Shown one piece after another: positions 44,353-55,292 of a stretch of DNA of 64,000 nt (position 1 is its first letter; each line of letters starts with the position of its first letter). Both the position numbers and the translations under genes were made by a program. Source of the stretch: Nocardioides sp. URHA0032 (GTDB lineage Bacteria > Actinomycetota > Actinomycetes > Propionibacteriales > Nocardioidaceae); contig NZ_JIAV01000020.1 of NCBI RefSeq assembly GCF_000620645.1, positions 186,001 through 250,000 on the forward strand. Direction: 5' to 3'. The notes under the pieces were generated by a model. The model was not told where the DNA came from, ran no database searches, and saw only the letters and a program-made list of their open reading frames with translations.

Positions 44353-45843
44353 ATGACGAACGCTGAGCCTGACTTCAACCTCGACGACGAGCTCGAGGCG
44401 ACCGACGACTGGGACTCCGAGGAGCTCGAGACGGACCTGTCCGACTCCTGGCCGGACGAGCCGGATCCCGAGGACGTCACCACCGGCGAGATGGACCTCG
44501 CCGAGCGCCACCAGCTGCGCCGCGTCGCGAGCCTGCGCACCGAGCTCGAGGACATCACCGAGGTCGAGTACCGCCAGCTCCGCCTGGAGCGCGTCGTGCT
44601 CGTCGGGGTGTGGACCGAGGGCACGGTCGAGGACGCCGAGAACTCCATGGCCGAGCTCGCGCTGCTCGCCGAGACCGCCGGCTCCGAGGTGCTCGACGCC
44701 ATCTACCAGCGGCGCCAGTCGCCCGACCCCGCGACGTACGTCGGCCGGGGCAAGGTCGAGGGCATCGCCGAGATCGTGGCCGCGTCCGGCGCCGACACCG
44801 TGATCTGCGACGGGGAGCTCGCGCCCAGCCAGCTGAGGAACCTCGAGGACCGGCTCAAGGTCAAGGTCGTCGACCGGACCGCGCTGATCCTGGACATCTT
44901 CGCCCAGCACGCGAAGTCCGGCGAGGCCCAGGCCCAGACCGAGCTGGCCCAGCTCAACTACATGAAGCAGCGGCTCCGCGGCTGGGGTGGCAACCTCTCC
45001 CGGCAGGCCGGTGGCCGGGTCGCCGGCGGTGCCGGCATCGGTGGCCGTGGACCCGGTGAGACCAAGATCGAGACCGACCGGCGCCGGATCAACACCCGGA
45101 TCGTGAAGCTCCGCCGCGAGCTGCGCGAGATGAAGGGGACCCGCGACACCAAGCGCCAGGAGCGCCGGCGCCACCACATCCCCAGCGTGTCCATCGCCGG
45201 CTACACGAACGCCGGCAAGTCCTCGCTCCTGAACCGGCTCACCGACGCCGGCGTGCTCGTCGAGGACGCGCTGTTCGCGACCCTCGACCCGACCACGCGG
45301 CGTACGACCACCGCCGACGGCCGGGTGTACACGATGAGCGACACCGTCGGCTTCGTCCGGCACCTCCCGCACCAGCTCGTGGAGGCGTTCCGCTCCACGC
45401 TGGAGGAGGTCGCCGACTCCGACCTGGTCCTGCACGTCGTCGACGGGTCGCACCCCGACCCGGAGGGCCAGCTCGTCGCGGTCCGCGAGGTGTTCGCCGA
45501 GATCGGCGCGGGAGACGTCCCCGAGCTGGTCGTGATCAACAAGGCCGACGCCGCCGACCCGATGGTCCTGGCCCGGCTCCGCCAGCGCGAGCCGCACTCG
45601 GTCGTCGTCTCGGCGAAGACCGGCGAGGGCATCGCCGAGGCCCTGCGGGTCATCGAGGGCGAGCTGCCCCGGCCCGACGTGGAGTTCAAGGCGCTGGTGC
45701 CCTACGAGCGCGGCGACCTGATCAACCGCCTGCACCAGCACGGCGAGATCGCCTCGATGGAGCACACCGGCGAGGGCACCGTCGTCGTCGGCCGCGCGAA
45801 CGAGGACCTCGCCGGCGAGCTCGCCGCCTACGCGCTGGGCTAG
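44353..45843 (+). CDS. hflX: GTPase HflX
   Basis: 496 residues. N-terminal acidic extension (about residues 1-60), HflX domain with DPATYVGRGKVEGIAE and the conserved RLRGWGGNLSRQAGG, GPGETKIETDRR linker, then a GTPase domain: GYTNAGKSSLLN (Walker A), DTVGFVRHLPHQLVEAF (switch II) and NKADA (base recognition). HflX splits stalled or stressed ribosomes. TACTCT at 44338-44343 gives a start with a leader of about two bases. In most actinobacteria it follows dapF directly; here several genes intervene. Confidence 0.93.
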   Translation: MTNAEPDFNLDDELEATDDWDSEELETDLSDSWPDEPDPEDVTTGEMDLAERHQLRRVASLRTELEDITEVEYRQLRLERVVLVGVWTEGTVEDAENSMAELALLAETAGSEVLDAIYQRRQSPDPATYVGRGKVEGIAEIVAASGADTVICDGELAPSQLRNLEDRLKVKVVDRTALILDIFAQHAKSGEAQAQTELAQLNYMKQRLRGWGGNLSRQAGGRVAGGAGIGGRGPGETKIETDRRRINTRIVKLRRELREMKGTRDTKRQERRRHHIPSVSIAGYTNAGKSSLLNRLTDAGVLVEDALFATLDPTTRRTTTADGRVYTMSDTVGFVRHLPHQLVEAFRSTLEEVADSDLVLHVVDGSHPDPEGQLVAVREVFAEIGAGDVPELVVINKADAADPMVLARLRQREPHSVVVSAKTGEGIAEALRVIEGELPRPDVEFKALVPYERGDLINRLHQHGEIASMEHTGEGTVVVGRANEDLAGELAAYALG

Positions 45844-46514
45844 GCAGCCGCCGGGACCTCGCCCCGGGCGGCCACCTCCTCGGCGCCGGCGATCCGTCGG
45901 CCCAGGATGCCGAACGCGAAGGCGATCGGCAGCACCACGCTGCCCATCGACGTCACCATCGGGATCAGGATCATCCCGGGGACGGCCAGCGTCAGCAGCG
46001 CGGCGGGCAGGCCCACGCCCCGGCGGAGCAGGACGATCCCCAGGAACGTCGAGCCGACCATGGTCAGCAGCACGAACGGGAGTGACGCCAGGAAGATCGG
46101 ATCCATGAGCGCGTCGTCGACCGCGGTCCACTGGGTCCAGTACTCGAGCGCGACCGAGACGCAGGCCCCGACGTACGCCGTGAGCGTGAGCCGCCAGGCC
46201 CACTTCTCGACGCCGACCGGCCGGCGCCGGCGGCGTACGACGAACGCGCAGAGGGTGAACGCGACGAACACCGGCAGCCAGAGCTTCCCGTACGTCAGGT
46301 AGACCGTGTCGGGCGACGCCCAGCCCAGCAGGGGCGCGAAGATCTCGCGGGCGGGATCCGACCAGGCCCGCACGAGCCCGGACTCGAGGTCCTCCTTGCC
46401 GTCCGCGGTCTGGTGGCGCGCCATCGCGTGCAGCTGCCCCAGCACCAGCCCGAACCATGCCATCCACCACGCCACGCGCCCGATCCGGCGCTGGCTCTCG
46501 ATCGACCCGAGCAT
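45840..46514 (-). CDS. Multi-pass membrane protein of unknown function
   Basis: 224 residues, five or six membrane helices (VAWWMAWFGLVLGQLHAMA, LWLPVFVAFTLCAFVV, LTLTAYVGACVSVALEYW, PIFLASLPFVLLTMVGSTFLG, ALLTLAVPGMILIPMVTS, VVLPIAFAFGILG). An Arg-rich cytoplasmic loop follows helix 2. GGAGG lies 7 nt before the ATG. No family is recognised. The stop overlaps hflX by 4 bp. Confidence 0.6.
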   Translation of the reverse strand: MLGSIESQRRIGRVAWWMAWFGLVLGQLHAMARHQTADGKEDLESGLVRAWSDPAREIFAPLLGWASPDTVYLTYGKLWLPVFVAFTLCAFVVRRRRRPVGVEKWAWRLTLTAYVGACVSVALEYWTQWTAVDDALMDPIFLASLPFVLLTMVGSTFLGIVLLRRGVGLPAALLTLAVPGMILIPMVTSMGSVVLPIAFAFGILGRRIAGAEEVAARGEVPAAA

Positions 46515-46649
46515 CGTGTCCTCCTGTCGTCCGGCGCCCGGGCGGCGCCCTCGCTGACGACGCTAGGTAGGTCGCGCTGCCCGGTCGTCAACCCCGGTGC
46601 CGAACCGGGTGTCCACCCCAGGGTGGACGTCCCACGGCCGCGCCGGCCT

Positions 46650-46655
46650 TACGCT
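46650..46655 (+). promoter_or_regulatory. -10 box TACGCT of leaderless sensor kinase gene
   Basis: TACGCT ends 6 nt before the GTG at 46662 and fixes that start. Confidence 0.55.
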
Positions 46656-46661
46656 CGGTCC

Positions 46662-47777
46662 GTGGCTGTGCGCCTGCGCCTCGCGGACGTCCTCGTCCCT
46701 GCGATGCTCCTGCTGGTCGGGGGCGTCGAGCTGGTGCTCGCGCAGCCGGACGGCTGGGGGGTCGGGCTCCTGCTCGAGGGGCTGGCCGCGGCCGTGCTGG
46801 TCGCCCGTCGCCACGCGCCGCTGGTCGTCGGGACGACCGCCGCGGTGATCGTGCTCGCGATGCCCTGGGTCGGACCGGAGCTCGAGGACGTGGCCGCCCC
46901 GATCCTGTTCATCGCCGTGTGCGGCTACTCGTTCGCGCGCTGGATCCCAGGCCTGCGTGGGCTGCTCGGCATCGGCGTGATCCTCGCCGTGCTGCTGGCC
47001 GACTACCTGGTGGACCCGCGCGGCCACGACATCACCGACGTCGTGTTCGTCGCGGCCCTGGTGCTGCCGCCGTACGTCGTCGGCCGGATCACCCGGCGGC
47101 TGGCGGACCAGGCCCAGCAGCTGCGCGAGCAGCAGGCGGTGCTCACGGAGCTCGCGGTGCGCGACGAGCGGGATCGGATCGCCCGCGAGCTGCACGACGT
47201 GATCGCCCACTCGATCAGCGCCATGGTCGTCCAGGCGGCCGCGGCCGAGGACCTGGTGCGCACCGACCCGGAACGCGCCGCCGGGCTGCTCCGGTCAGTG
47301 ACGGCGTGCGGCCGCAGGGCGCTCGACGAGACCGGGCGGCTGCTGCATCTGGTCCGCGACGACGCCGACGACGTTGACGAGCTCGGCCTGCACCCACCGC
47401 CGGGCGTCCGCGACCTCCCGGCGCTGGTGGAGTCGTTCCGCGCCGCGGGGCTGCAGGTGGACGCCGAGCTGGAGCCGCCGGACTCGCTCCCCGACGGCGT
47501 CGACCTCTCGGCGTACCGCATCGTCCAGGAGGCCCTGACCAACGCGGCCCGGCACGGTCGGGGCACGGTCCGGCTCGGCGTGGGAGTCGAGCGTGGGCAG
47601 CTCCGCGTGCGCTGTGTCAACCAGGTCGCCGCGGACGACGAGCCGGGCAGCGGTCTGGGGCTGCGCGGCATGGGGGAGAGGGTGGCGATGCTCCGCGGCA
47701 CGCTGATCAGCGGCGTGACCGCCGAGGGATTCGTCGTCGACGTCCGGCTCCCGCTCGTCCCGGAGCCCGTGTGGTGA
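46662..47777 (+). CDS. Sensor histidine kinase (HisKA_3-type)
   Basis: 371 residues. N-terminal membrane domain of about five helices (about residues 5-140), linker coiled coil (RRLADQAQQLREQQAVLTEL), phospho-acceptor helix RDRIARELHDVIAHSISAMV (His at about 179) and GHKL ATPase domain with YRIVQEALTNAARHGRG and GSGLGLRGMGERVAMLRG. Like the pair at 27465, it lacks a large outer sensor domain. GTGA overlap with its response regulator. Confidence 0.9.
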   Translation: MAVRLRLADVLVPAMLLLVGGVELVLAQPDGWGVGLLLEGLAAAVLVARRHAPLVVGTTAAVIVLAMPWVGPELEDVAAPILFIAVCGYSFARWIPGLRGLLGIGVILAVLLADYLVDPRGHDITDVVFVAALVLPPYVVGRITRRLADQAQQLREQQAVLTELAVRDERDRIARELHDVIAHSISAMVVQAAAAEDLVRTDPERAAGLLRSVTACGRRALDETGRLLHLVRDDADDVDELGLHPPPGVRDLPALVESFRAAGLQVDAELEPPDSLPDGVDLSAYRIVQEALTNAARHGRGTVRLGVGVERGQLRVRCVNQVAADDEPGSGLGLRGMGERVAMLRGTLISGVTAEGFVVDVRLPLVPEPVW

Positions 47778-48427
47778 CCCGGGTCGTCCTCGCCGACGAC
47801 CAGGAGCTCGTCAGGTCCGGGCTCCAGGTCCTGCTCGAGGCGCGGGGTTGCGAGGTCGTCGCCGCGGTCGGTGACGGACGCTCCGCGGTCGAGGCGGTAC
47901 GCCGCACGCTGCCCGACGTGGTGCTCATGGACATCCGGATGCCCGTGCTCGACGGGATCGCGGCGACGCGCGAGCTCTGTGCGACCGGGTCTCCGAGCCG
48001 GGTGATCGTGCTGACGACGTACGACCTCGACCGCTACGTGTACGAGGCGCTGAGCGCCGGCGCGTCCGGCTTCCTGCTCAAGGCGACCCCGCCGGACCGG
48101 CTCGTCCAGGGCATCCACACCGTGTGCGCTGGCGAGGCACTGCTCGCGCCGCAGCTCACGCGGCGGCTCATCGAGGAGTACCTGCGCCGGCCGCCGGCTG
48201 CCGAGTCACCCGCCCCGCTCGCCGGGCTCACCGACCGCGAGCGCGAGGTGCTGGTGCTGATGGCGCGCGGCCTGTCGAACGACGACATCGCCGCCGAGCT
48301 CGTCGTCGCGGTCGCCACGGTCAAGACGCACGTGAACCGGGTGCTCGCCAAGCTCGGCGCCGGGTCGCGGGTGCAGGCCGTGGTCGCGGCGTACGAGAGC
48401 GGACTGGTCCGCCCGGGCCTCGCCTAG
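47774..48427 (+). CDS. NarL/FixJ-type response regulator
   Basis: 217 residues. Receiver with ADDQELVRSGLQ, phospho-acceptor Asp in VVLMDIRMPV (about residue 53), TT and K (FLLKATP) and a LuxR-type helix-turn-helix LTDREREVLVLMARGLSNDDIAAEL. Start GTG at 47774 overlaps the kinase stop. Its stop is 6 bp from the end of the convergent hydrolase gene. Confidence 0.92.
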   Translation: MTRVVLADDQELVRSGLQVLLEARGCEVVAAVGDGRSAVEAVRRTLPDVVLMDIRMPVLDGIAATRELCATGSPSRVIVLTTYDLDRYVYEALSAGASGFLLKATPPDRLVQGIHTVCAGEALLAPQLTRRLIEEYLRRPPAAESPAPLAGLTDREREVLVLMARGLSNDDIAAELVVAVATVKTHVNRVLAKLGAGSRVQAVVAAYESGLVRPGLA

Positions 48428-48433
48428 CCCGGT

Positions 48434-49318
48434 TCAGCGTCCGCCGAGACGCTTGAGGTCGACCAGGACGTCGTCGAAGCGAAGGAGCACCGACAGGTGG
48501 CCCTGGTCCTCGAACAGGTGGGCCTCCGCGCCGGGGACGTGCGCGGCGAGCCACTCGCCGTGCGCGAACGGCACCATCGCGTCCTGACGCCCCTGCCAGA
48601 TCGCCACCGGCACCCGGATGTCCGCGAGGTCGAAGCCCCAGGGCGCGACCGCCGCGATGCCGTCGTCCCGCACACCGGTGACACCCTGCGCGCCGGCGTG
48701 GTGGAAGAGCCGGGCCATCCAGTCGGTGAACGCCGGCGTCATCGCCGCCTGGTCGACCGGTGTGACCAGGCCACCCATCGCCTCGGCGAGCTCGTCGGCC
48801 GAGGCCTGCAGGATCGGCAGGAAGTTCTCGAGCAGGTACCGCTCGTAGACCTCCCGGCCCTGCTCGGCCGCGTGGTACTCGTCGTGGTTCTCCCCCGCCA
48901 TGCCGTCGAACCAGTCGAGGCCCTCGCCGTGGTACGGCGCCACGCCCGCGATCGACGCCGCGGCCCGGCACCGCTGGGGCAGCAGCGCGGCGCAGGCCAG
49001 CGCGCGGGGGCCGCCGCCCGACCACCCGGCCGTCAGGAACTCGCCGATGCCGAGGTGGTCCAGCACGACGGTCGACTCCTCGACGTCGTCGACGTACGCC
49101 CCCGCCGCCGGGCGCGGCGTCGAGGCGCCGTACCCGGGCCGCGAGTAGGTCACGAACCGCAGCCCGAGGTCGTGGCAGGTCCGGTCGAACAGGTCGAACT
49201 CCGCGACCGCGGACGGCGAGCCGCCGTGGAACAGCAGCGGGAACCCGCCGGGGTCACCTGCCACCAGCACCTCGATGCTGCGACCGTCGGGACCGGGTAC
49301 CTGCAGGCGCTCGCTCAT
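48434..49318 (-). CDS. Alpha/beta hydrolase
   Basis: 294 residues, no signal peptide. Oxyanion segment LLFHGGSPSAVAEFD (about residues 28-42), nucleophile elbow TAGWSGGGPRALACAAL with Ser (about 99), acid in WQGRQDAMVPF and His in FEDQGHLSVL. Close in pattern to the prolyl-iminopeptidase/lipase-like hydrolases of actinobacteria. Substrate unknown; stands alone between the two-component pair and the secreted hydrolase. Confidence 0.82.
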   Translation of the reverse strand: MSERLQVPGPDGRSIEVLVAGDPGGFPLLFHGGSPSAVAEFDLFDRTCHDLGLRFVTYSRPGYGASTPRPAAGAYVDDVEESTVVLDHLGIGEFLTAGWSGGGPRALACAALLPQRCRAAASIAGVAPYHGEGLDWFDGMAGENHDEYHAAEQGREVYERYLLENFLPILQASADELAEAMGGLVTPVDQAAMTPAFTDWMARLFHHAGAQGVTGVRDDGIAAVAPWGFDLADIRVPVAIWQGRQDAMVPFAHGEWLAAHVPGAEAHLFEDQGHLSVLLRFDDVLVDLKRLGGR

Positions 49319-49404
49319 TGCCCCAGCCTCACATTTCGTGCGCCGAGGTCACGGGTTGGCAACAACGCCGACGCCGCGGCCGGCGCGGCCGCACCATTGC
49401 TCTC

Positions 49405-50121
49405 GTGGTCCTCCGGGGGGTCGCGGGGCCGAGCCCGCACTGGTCAGCACGTCGACGCACCGTCACGGTCGCCGCGCTGGTGGCGTTCGTCCTCGCCTCG
49501 ATCCTGGTCGTGCACGTCGCGGACCGGGCCGGCGCCGACGGCGACCGGTGTGACCGCTTCGAGTCCGACTCGCTGGCCCGGGCCGCGGCTGTCACCGGCT
49601 CCGGCCAGCGGGTGGTCGTGATCGGCGACTCGTGGTCGGCCGGCCTCGGCCTGGACCGGATCGCGTCCTCCTGGCCGTCCTGGCTGCCCGGCTCCGTGCA
49701 CGTGGCCGGCTTCTCGGGCTCCGGCTTCAGCGAGCAGGCCGGCGACTGCCGCGACGTCTCCTTCGCCGACCGGGCCCCGGCCGCGCTCCGGGGCGGGGCC
49801 GACCTGGTCGTCGTCGAGGGCGGGCTCAACGACTACGACGTCCCGAACGCCGACATCCGCGCCGGGTTCGACCGCCTGATGGGCGAGCTGAAGGGCGACC
49901 GGGTGGTCATCGTCGGGCCGGCGAGCGCGCCGTCCCGCGCCACCGAGGTGCCGCGCGTCGACGCGCTGCTGGCCCGGCTGGCGGCGTCGCACGGCGTCGG
50001 CTACGTGCGTACGTCGGGCCTCACGCTGCCCTACCTCGACGACCGGCTGCACCTCACGCCCGCGGGCCACGAGCAGTTCGGCGACTTCGTCGCGGGGGAG
50101 CTCGCTGCGCTCACGGCCTAG
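49405..50121 (+). CDS. SGNH/GDSL-type hydrolase with N-terminal anchor
   Basis: 238 residues from GTG 49405 (TTG at 49318 would add 29 residues; the start is uncertain). A membrane helix or signal (about residues 14-36, AALVAFVLASILVVHVAD) precedes an SGNH fold: block I VVIGDSWSAGLGLD with the Ser nucleophile, block III VVVEGGLNDYD and block V YLDDRLHLTPAGHEQFG with Asp and His. It would be an exported esterase or lipase. Its TAG stop is at the same time the TAGGAT -10 of the following ROK regulator. Confidence 0.8.
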   Translation: MVLRGVAGPSPHWSARRRTVTVAALVAFVLASILVVHVADRAGADGDRCDRFESDSLARAAAVTGSGQRVVVIGDSWSAGLGLDRIASSWPSWLPGSVHVAGFSGSGFSEQAGDCRDVSFADRAPAALRGGADLVVVEGGLNDYDVPNADIRAGFDRLMGELKGDRVVIVGPASAPSRATEVPRVDALLARLAASHGVGYVRTSGLTLPYLDDRLHLTPAGHEQFGDFVAGELAALTA

Positions 50122-50124
50122 GAT
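50119..50124 (+). promoter_or_regulatory. -10 box TAGGAT of leaderless ROK gene, overlapping the SGNH stop codon
   Basis: TAGGAT ends 6 nt before the GTG at 50131; its TAG is the stop of the SGNH gene. Confidence 0.55.
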
Positions 50125-50130
50125 CGCGCC

Positions 50131-51321
50131 GTGCGTCTATCCCTCGCGGGCCGCGCGGAGAACGCGATCCAGGCCCGCATCCTCGTCCAGCTGCGCGACG
50201 AGGGCCCGCTGTCGAAGGCCCAGCTCGCCGACCGCCTCCAGGTGTCCCGGACCACCGTCGCCGCCGAGGTCGCCCGGCTGGCCGAGATGGGGCTCGCCCA
50301 GGAGGCCGGACCGGCCGCGTCCCGGGGTGGCCGGCGCTCGACGCTGGTCGACCTGTCGCAGGAGATCCGCTTCGTCGGCATCTCGATCGGCGCGACCGGC
50401 CTGTCCGTCGGCGTGACCGACGGCCGGCTGTCCGTGCTCGCCACCCGTTTCAAGGCCTGCGACATCCGGCAGGGCCCCGAGGCGGTGCTCGCCGTCGCCC
50501 TGGCACTGGTCCGTGAGGTCCTGCACGAGGTCGGGGTCGACAAGCCGATGGGCGCCGGGATCGGCGTACCGGGCCCGGTCGACTTCCACCGCGGCGTCTC
50601 GGTGTCGCCGCCGATCATGCCCGGCTGGGACGGCTACCCGGTCCGGGACGCGGTCTCGCGGGAGCTCGGCTGCCCGGTCGTGCTCGACAACGACGTGAAC
50701 GTGCTGGCCGTGGGGGAGCAGCACGCGGGCGTGGCCAAGGGCGCGCAGGACTTCCTGTTCGTGAAGATCGGCACCGGCATCGGGTGCGGCATCGTCATCG
50801 ACGGTGAGCTCTACCGCGGCGTGAACGGCTGCGCCGGCGACATCGGTCACATCCGGGTCGAGGAGTTCGGGCCGACCTGCGCGTGCGGCAACTCCGGATG
50901 CCTGGAGGCGTTCTCGGGCGGCGCCGCGCTCGCCCGGGACGCCACGGCCGCCGCACGCAGCGGCCGCTCGCCCGCGCTGGCGGCGCTGCTGGAGGAGCGG
51001 AGCGAGCTGACCGCCGCCGACGTCGGCATCGCGGTCTCGCAGGGCGATGCCCAGGCGGTCCAGCTGATCCGCGACAGCGGCCGGCACATCGGCGAGGTGC
51101 TCGCCGGGCTGGTGTCGTTCTTCAACCCGGGCCTGATCGTGATCGGCGGCCGGGTCACCGGCCTCGGGCACGCGCTGCTGGCCGAGATCCGGGGTGTCAC
51201 CTACCGGCGGTCGCTGCCGCTGGCGACCGGCAACCTGCCGATCGTGCTCTCCGAGCTCGGCGACGAGGGCGGCGTGATCGGCGCGGCCCGGCTCATCAGC
51301 GAGTCCGTCTACTCCCCGTAG
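50131..51321 (+). CDS. ROK family transcriptional regulator (NagC/XylR-like)
   Basis: 396 residues. N-terminal winged helix (GPLSKAQLADRLQVSRTTVAAEVARLAE, about residues 25-52), then a ROK kinase-like fold: IGVPGPVDFHRGVSVSPPIMP (about 150-170), VVLDNDVNVLAVGEQHAG and the zinc site CACGNSGCLE (about 250-259). Proteins of this type sense a sugar or sugar phosphate. An inverted repeat sits between this gene and a second ROK gene that heads the sugar operon, so one or both may act there. Confidence 0.88.
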   Translation: MRLSLAGRAENAIQARILVQLRDEGPLSKAQLADRLQVSRTTVAAEVARLAEMGLAQEAGPAASRGGRRSTLVDLSQEIRFVGISIGATGLSVGVTDGRLSVLATRFKACDIRQGPEAVLAVALALVREVLHEVGVDKPMGAGIGVPGPVDFHRGVSVSPPIMPGWDGYPVRDAVSRELGCPVVLDNDVNVLAVGEQHAGVAKGAQDFLFVKIGTGIGCGIVIDGELYRGVNGCAGDIGHIRVEEFGPTCACGNSGCLEAFSGGAALARDATAAARSGRSPALAALLEERSELTAADVGIAVSQGDAQAVQLIRDSGRHIGEVLAGLVSFFNPGLIVIGGRVTGLGHALLAEIRGVTYRRSLPLATGNLPIVLSELGDEGGVIGAARLISESVYSP

Positions 51322-51350
51322 CGGCGCCTCACCAGCAGACTTTCGCAGGT

Positions 51351-51364
51351 AACTTTCAAAAGTT
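51351..51364. promoter_or_regulatory. ROK-type palindrome AACTTTCAAAAGTT
   Basis: Arms AACTTT (51351-51356) and AAAGTT (51359-51364) around CA, in an AT-rich stretch of an otherwise GC-rich gap between the two ROK genes. This is the expected place for the operator of the sugar locus. GAGGGAGG at 51465-51472 is the ribosome site of the downstream gene; the rest of 51365-51464 holds no gene. Confidence 0.65.
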
Positions 51365-51478
51365 TGCGCAGCAGTGTGGATTCTTTCGCCTGAACCCCTT
51401 GCAGATCCTCGGTCCGGGCGCCTACTTTGTGCGACGTCACAACAAACGGGGTGACGGTCGTCACGAGGGAGGTCGCCG

Positions 51479-52683
51479 GTGCGCAGCACCAAGCTCTCCC
51501 TCGTCCTGCGGCAGCTGCGCGACGGCGGCCCCCGCTCCCGGGCGCGGCTCGCCACCGACCTCGGCCTGACCCGGTCCTCGGCCTCGGCACTGGTCGGGGA
51601 GCTCGAGGAGCTCGGCCTGGTCCGCGCGGCCGGCGTCGAGCGCGGTGGCCTGGGCCGCCCGGGCACTGCCGTGGAGCTCGACGGCCACCGGGTCTGCGGC
51701 ATCGGCGCCGAGATCAACGTGAACCACGTCGCCACCATGGCGCTCGACCTCGCCGGTGACGTCGTCGCCGAGCACCGGGCCCCGATCGACTCCACCAGGC
51801 TCGCCGTCTCGGCGGTGCTGGACCTGCTCGCCGAGCTGGTCGAGCAGACCGACGCCGACGTCCGTGCCGGGGGCGGGCAGACCGTCGGCTGCGTGGTCGG
51901 CGTCGCCGGGCTGCTCGACCGCACCCACGAGGTGCTGACGGTCGGCCCCAACCTGGGCTGGAAGGACGTCCCGGTCGGCGCGGAGCTCCGCGGCCGCCTC
52001 GGCGCGGCGTACCCGGTCACCATCGAGAACGAGGCCAACCTCGCGGCGGTCGCCGAGGCCGTCCCGGGCGACGCGTCCCGCCAGGACATCCTGGTGATCT
52101 TCGGCGAGGTCGGCATGGGCGGCGGCATCGTCGCCGGCGGCCGGCTGCTGCGCGGCCACCAGGGGTACGCCGGCGAGTTCGGCCACATGATCGTCGAGCC
52201 CGGCGGTCGCCGCTGCGGCTGCGGCCGGGTCGGCTGCTGGGAGACCGTCGCCGCGCTCCGGCCGCTGCTCGACGCCGCCGCCGACCCTGACGACCCGATC
52301 CGGGACCCCGCGCTCGCGCTCGACGAGCGGCTCGCGGAGATCAACCGGCGAGCCGACCTCGGCGACAACCGCACCCTGGCCGCGCTCGACCAGGTCGGCA
52401 GCTGGGTCGGCATCGGCGCCGCGATGCTGACCAACGCGCTCAACCCCGCGGCGATCGTGCTCAGCGGCTACTTCGCCGAGATCGGCCACCACATGCGCCC
52501 CGCGATCCAGGAGCAGCTCCTCGCCGGCGTGCTGGCACCGCAGGGCGGCGGCACCCGGGTGGAGTTCTCGACGCTCGGCTTCACCGCCGCGGTGCGCGGT
52601 GGCGCGACCGAGGCCCTCGAGTCCGTCTTCGACGACCCGACCACCGTGGCCCCGCGGCCCGACGTACTCCTGGGAGGAGCGCG

Positions 52684-52687
<4 letters not shown>
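51479..52687 (+). CDS. Second ROK family transcriptional regulator
   Basis: 402 residues. N-terminal helix-turn-helix GPRSRARLATDLGLTRSSASALVGELEELG (about residues 17-46), ROK core with VVGVAGLLDRTHEVLTVGPNLGWKD (about 136-160), VTIENEANLAAVAEAV, and zinc site RCGCGRVGCWE (about 242-252). ATGA overlap with the ABC ATPase gene, so it is the first gene of the import operon and probably its repressor. GTG start with a GAGGGAGG ribosome site. Confidence 0.88.
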
Positions 52688-54188
<1,501 letters not shown>

Positions 54189-54192
<4 letters not shown>

Positions 54193-55229
54193 GCCAGGAC
54201 AGTGTCCGCGTCGAGCGCGCCGCGCTAGAGACGAGCCGCGAGGAGAGCCGCTTCCGTGCGGTGATGAACAGCAGCGTCGGACGCAACTCCGGCCTCGTGA
54301 TCGCGCTCCTGATCGTCTGCATCGTCGGGGCGGCGACCGCAGGCGACCGCTTCACCTCCACCGACAACGCGCTGACCATCCTGCGGCTCGCCGCCACGAC
54401 CGGCGTGGTCAGCATCGGCATGACCTTCGTGATCATCGGCGGCGGCATCGACCTCTCCGTCGGCGCGATCGTCGCGCTGTCGTCGGTCTGGTGCACCACC
54501 ATCGCCACCCAGCAGCTGGCCGAGGACACGCACTGGCTCTGGATGGTCGCGGTCGCGTTGCTCGTCGGGGCCGGCTGCGGACTGGTCAACGGGATCCTGA
54601 TCGCCTACGGGAACGTCGTGGCGTTCATCGCCACGCTCGCGATGCTCGCCAGCGCTCGCGGTCTCGCGGAGATCATCAGCGACAAGAAGACCCAGATCCT
54701 CGGTGCGAACGGCATCGACGTCAAGGGGTTCAAGGACTTCTTCACCGCGGACATCCTCGGCGTCGACGTGCAGATCTGGCTGTTCGCGCTCGTCGCGGTC
54801 GCCGGGTGGGTCCTGCTCAACCGCACGACCTTCGGTCGGCGGACCGTCGCGGTCGGCGGCAACCCCGAGGCCGCCCGCCTCGCCGGCATCAACGTCAGGC
54901 GGCACACCGTCTACCTCTACGTGCTGATCGGCGTCTGCTGCGGCATCGCCGCCCTGATGCTGGTCGCCAAGACCACGACCGGCAGCTCGACGCACGGCAC
55001 CGGCTACGAGCTCGACGCGATCGCGGCGGTCGTCATCGGCGGGACGCTGCTCACCGGCGGTCGCGGCACCATCGTCGGCACCGTCCTCGGCGTCCTGATC
55101 TTCTCGACGCTCTCGATCATCTTCACGCTCAACAACCGCTCCTTCTCGGAGCAGTCGCTCCTCAAGGGAGCCATCATCGTCGCCGCCGTGCTGCTCCAGC
55201 AGCGCCTGGCGTCTCGGAGCAGCACCTAG
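54189..55229 (+). CDS. Sugar ABC transporter permease (RbsC/XylH-type)
   Basis: 346 residues, nine to ten membrane helices. The conserved GMTFVIIGGGIDLSVGAIVALSS (about residues 78-100) and NPEAARLAGINVRRHTVYLYVLIG (about 225-248) are those of CUT2 permeases; LDAIAAVVIGGTLLTGGRGTIVGTVLG lies near the end. A hydrophilic N-terminus of about 30 residues is cytoplasmic. A single permease gene suggests a homodimer. 63 bp separate it from the binding-protein gene. Confidence 0.93.
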
Positions 55230-55292
55230 CAGCACGCCCGCACACCCCACCACCTCGGCACCACTCCTCTGCACGAAACAAGGAGCACCACC

